Program-made: the position numbers and the translations under genes | Notes under the pieces: generated by a model | The model's input: only the letters and a program-made list of their open reading frames with translations | Told to the model about the DNA's origin: nothing | Databases searched by the model: none | Shown: piece by piece, positions 56,439 to 58,492 of the stretch | How the letters are laid out: every line of letters begins with the position of its first letter | Numbering within the stretch: the first letter of the stretch is position 1 | Origin: Phialocephala subalpina | Lineage: Eukaryota; Ascomycota; Leotiomycetes; Helotiales; Mollisiaceae | DNA: 58,492 bases | Assembly (NCBI GenBank): GCA_900073065.1 | Contig: FJOG01000004.1 | Span: forward strand, 83,446 to 141,937 | Direction of reading: 5' to 3'

Positions 56439-57287
56439 TACTTAAATTAAATTGATATTACAAAGAAAGTACGCTTCTAACATAATATTATAGAGATGGC
56501 GCTTGATTAATTAACATTACGTAGACACTCCTGTACCCTGTTTCTCCACCAAAGACCCGTGCGAAGGGGCCAATCCTGTATCCTACATCTCGCTTCTCCC
56601 ATCTCTACCCACACTCCTACCAAGGCGCCTCGCATTGTTGTGGTCCAGTCGAGAGGCACAAGTAACCTCACTGTTACTGCGTCGCTCGCTTTCGCACAAA
56701 GGTATTGCAAGCGCTCTAGGGAGTTGACTCTTAGCTCTGAGAGTATGAATATTCTCAGGTTCTCAGCCTGTACTACGGGGAGATGAGAGTCGTCGCAGGC
56801 TCAATATTTGTGGAATAATTGTATGGGAAAAGCATTAAAGGGGTGGTAGAGTCATTTCTTAGAAATTAAAGTGGGCGGTTGGCTAGGGGACTCTACTACT
56901 ATTGAACTGTAGATATAGTTGAGCCCATCGAAGTAAGAGCTGATTGATTAAGTTTATCTAAAGAGCGAATAACCAGTTACTAATATCCTAGATAACTCCT
57001 AAATTAGGTAAAGATAGTGTTCTAAAACAAGTAACAAAACTCATAGAGTACTAGAATAACGTAGGAGCCAGAATGAGCTGGATTTGAGGTTATGTAGGAA
57101 CTTTAATTCTTAAAATATATATGGTTTTATATTGATAACACTCGATAATCTATATATCTCTAGGATCTTATAAACAAAGTCTTTACCACTATAATTCCAA
57201 TTCCCACCAGTCGATATATATTCTTGCGACTAGCTCCAATAGATGAAAATAAGGAGGCGCTACCTATTCAGCTCCACGATTCGTCTC
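56439..57287. other. Intergenic region, convergent
   Basis: About 850 bases between the stops of the P450 (plus) and the membrane protein (minus). No supported gene. The right part (57035 on) is the source-like copy of the duplicated segment. Confidence 0.5.
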
Positions 57288-57383
57288 TCAAAATGCACGA
57301 GGAGTTTCTGTCCAAATATCACCCGCCGTTGCATACCATATCCCATTCAATGTTGCTGCGATAAAGAACGCCGTAATAACAGT
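57035..57383. repeat. Unmutated partner of the RIP-degraded duplicate
   Basis: Normal-composition copy of the segment at 51518 to about 51800. It includes about 95 bases of the 3' end of the membrane-protein coding region and an extra stretch of about 38 bases (near 57134-57171) absent from the degraded copy. Confidence 0.8.
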
Positions 57384-58052
57384 TGAGAATCCTACGCTTG
57401 CAGCAAGCAGCTTCTGACGAGATCTGCTCAACATTGTTCTAGGTATCAAAGTAGTCAAAGCCTCTGCCTGCTCTAATCCCCAGTACGGCAAACCCATCAT
57501 GAGAACCCCGAACCAGAAGTTGGAATATGGCATTCCATAGAACAGATACTCGTCGCGTTGATGATATTTGTAGATTTTCGTCACCGTGGTGTTTGTACAC
57601 TCGAAAGCAGGCGTGCCGAAAAATCCAAGGGAAAATATCAAGCAATATATGCCGGTATTTCCAGCTCTTTGGTACAGAACAGCTTTATACTGCCGCAACA
57701 AGACCAGTGGAATTCCAAAAAAGAACCCATAAATCAAAATCATGGCGGCTGGAGCCTTCTCTCCAGCCATCGTCCAAGCGGAAATGAACCGATTGTCGGC
57801 GGTTAAGCGGAAGTAATATTTGCTGTCGAAGATCCATTCGAATATGCCTCCACCGATGGACGAAGCCAGGTAAATGCCGACGTAAACCGGATTCTTCGAG
57901 CGCCAGACGTAGACACACCCGCCGAGAAAGAGAGCTAGTGAAAGCACCTCGTAGGTCCGTACAGTTAACGGGGTAGTGAGGTGGTAAGCTACTTCAGGAG
58001 TATCTCCTAACCCAGCTGAATTCGACATCGCTGATGGTGATTTAAGATGCAA
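57288..58052 (-). CDS. Multi-spanning membrane protein of unknown function
   Basis: 254 aa, single exon. About six or seven hydrophobic segments, for example EVLSLALFLGGCVYVW, NPVYVGIYLASSIGGG, PAAMILIYGFFFGIPLVLL, YCLIFSLGFFGTPAFE, FWFGVLMMGLPYWGL and VGFSTVITAFFIAATLNGIW. Acidic residues sit inside or next to membrane segments (GGIFEWIFDSKYYF, PAFECTN), as in some membrane-bound cyclases, but the pattern does not match the Pyr4-type terpene cyclases I know, so no function is assigned. Start may be Met9 (58028). It lies tail to tail with the P450. Its last codons and 3' flank exist as a degraded duplicate at about 51.5 kb, so the gene or its region has been copied. Confidence 0.7.
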   Translation of the reverse strand: MHLKSPSAMSNSAGLGDTPEVAYHLTTPLTVRTYEVLSLALFLGGCVYVWRSKNPVYVGIYLASSIGGGIFEWIFDSKYYFRLTADNRFISAWTMAGEKAPAAMILIYGFFFGIPLVLLRQYKAVLYQRAGNTGIYCLIFSLGFFGTPAFECTNTTVTKIYKYHQRDEYLFYGMPYSNFWFGVLMMGLPYWGLEQAEALTTLIPRTMLSRSRQKLLAASVGFSTVITAFFIAATLNGIWYATAGDIWTETPRAF

Positions 58053-58492
58053 GTAGTGAGTGAGATGGGTAGACGCCAGTCAAAGAACCAGAACTTGTAA
58101 AGCAGCAGGTCAAAGTCTAGCTTCCTATCGTGGGGAGGAACTGTACCTTATTGACTCCAGAAATGAAGTCTTGTTCCGGGGCCAGGTAGGTCGGAGTCGT
58201 GGGATGGTATTTTCTGTCGGGCCGAGACGACCAAAATTCCGAAAGTGCAAAACCCCTTGCCTCGGACTACTAAATATCTACTCGAAATCCCGAGTCAAAG
58301 CTCACACCCTACTAAAATCGTATCCATTTTTTAAAAAAAAACATTAATCTTTTAATAATTACGTACTGAATTTAAATAAAAAATATATATTTATATAAGA
58401 AATAATAAAATTATAATTTAATTAAATATTATTATTTATAAATTATATATTATAATATTTTATTTTATTAATTATTTAAATTTATTTTTAAT
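58053..58492. other. Right end, running into an AT-rich island
   Basis: The first 270 bases are the upstream region of the membrane-protein gene. From about 58325 the sequence turns almost pure A/T and runs off the window, so another RIP-like island starts here. Confidence 0.6.

Noticed and set aside
57288..58052. Pyr4-type terpene cyclase
   Set aside because: Size and topology are similar, but the characteristic Trp-Glu-Phe region and terminal acidic residue of that family are not seen in the expected places.

Overview
The window is nuclear DNA of a filamentous ascomycete (Pezizomycotina; a leotiomycete is my guess, which the sequence alone cannot settle). The evidence is the many short GT-AG introns (about 48-80 nt), two Zn2Cys6 regulators, fungal HET/NACHT/ankyrin genes, a fungal histone H2A.Z and very AT-rich blocks of the kind left by repeat-induced point mutation (RIP). 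Positions 40547-41485 are an assembly gap inside one such block.

Left arm (about 0.8-10.8 kb): five intact genes resemble a catabolic cluster. They are an AtuA/DUF1446-DUF4387 fusion protein, a Zn2Cys6 regulator, a KynB-type cyclase/hydrolase, a mitochondrial D-lactate dehydrogenase and an MFS organic-acid/vitamin-type transporter. A palindrome carrying CGG-N10-CCG lies upstream of the first gene.

Accessory block (about 12.3-27.6 kb): three large STAND/NLR-type genes (HET-NACHT-ankyrin; Helo-like-NACHT-ankyrin; HET-NACHT-ankyrin-ZZ) lie beside a broken kinase-TPR gene, two broken convergent UstYa-like (DUF3328) genes and a truncated copy of the left-arm regulator that lacks its DNA-binding domain. 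Both HET-NACHT genes carry premature stops in otherwise conserved frames, and most of the stops fit CpA-to-TpA change. The ankyrin units of the middle NLR are almost identical to each other.

Core block (about 28.9-39.6 kb): a conserved hypothetical protein, histone H2A.Z (three exons), a small cysteine-rich protein, a second Zn2Cys6 factor and a full-length ABCB/MDR transporter (four exons, 1287 aa).

Right arm (about 40-58.5 kb): AT-rich islands alternate with genes in several states of decay. These are a HET gene whose decay gets worse toward the gap, a frame-broken hypothetical gene, an intact DOMON-cytochrome b561 protein, a DUF6604-like pseudogene and a RING-ankyrin pseudogene. At the far right an intact SnoaL-like protein, a 12-exon cytochrome P450 and a multi-spanning membrane protein lie together and could be a small specialised-metabolism group. 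The AT-rich island at about 51.5 kb is a C-to-T/G-to-A degraded duplicate of the 3' end and flank of that membrane-protein gene, which is direct within-window evidence of RIP.
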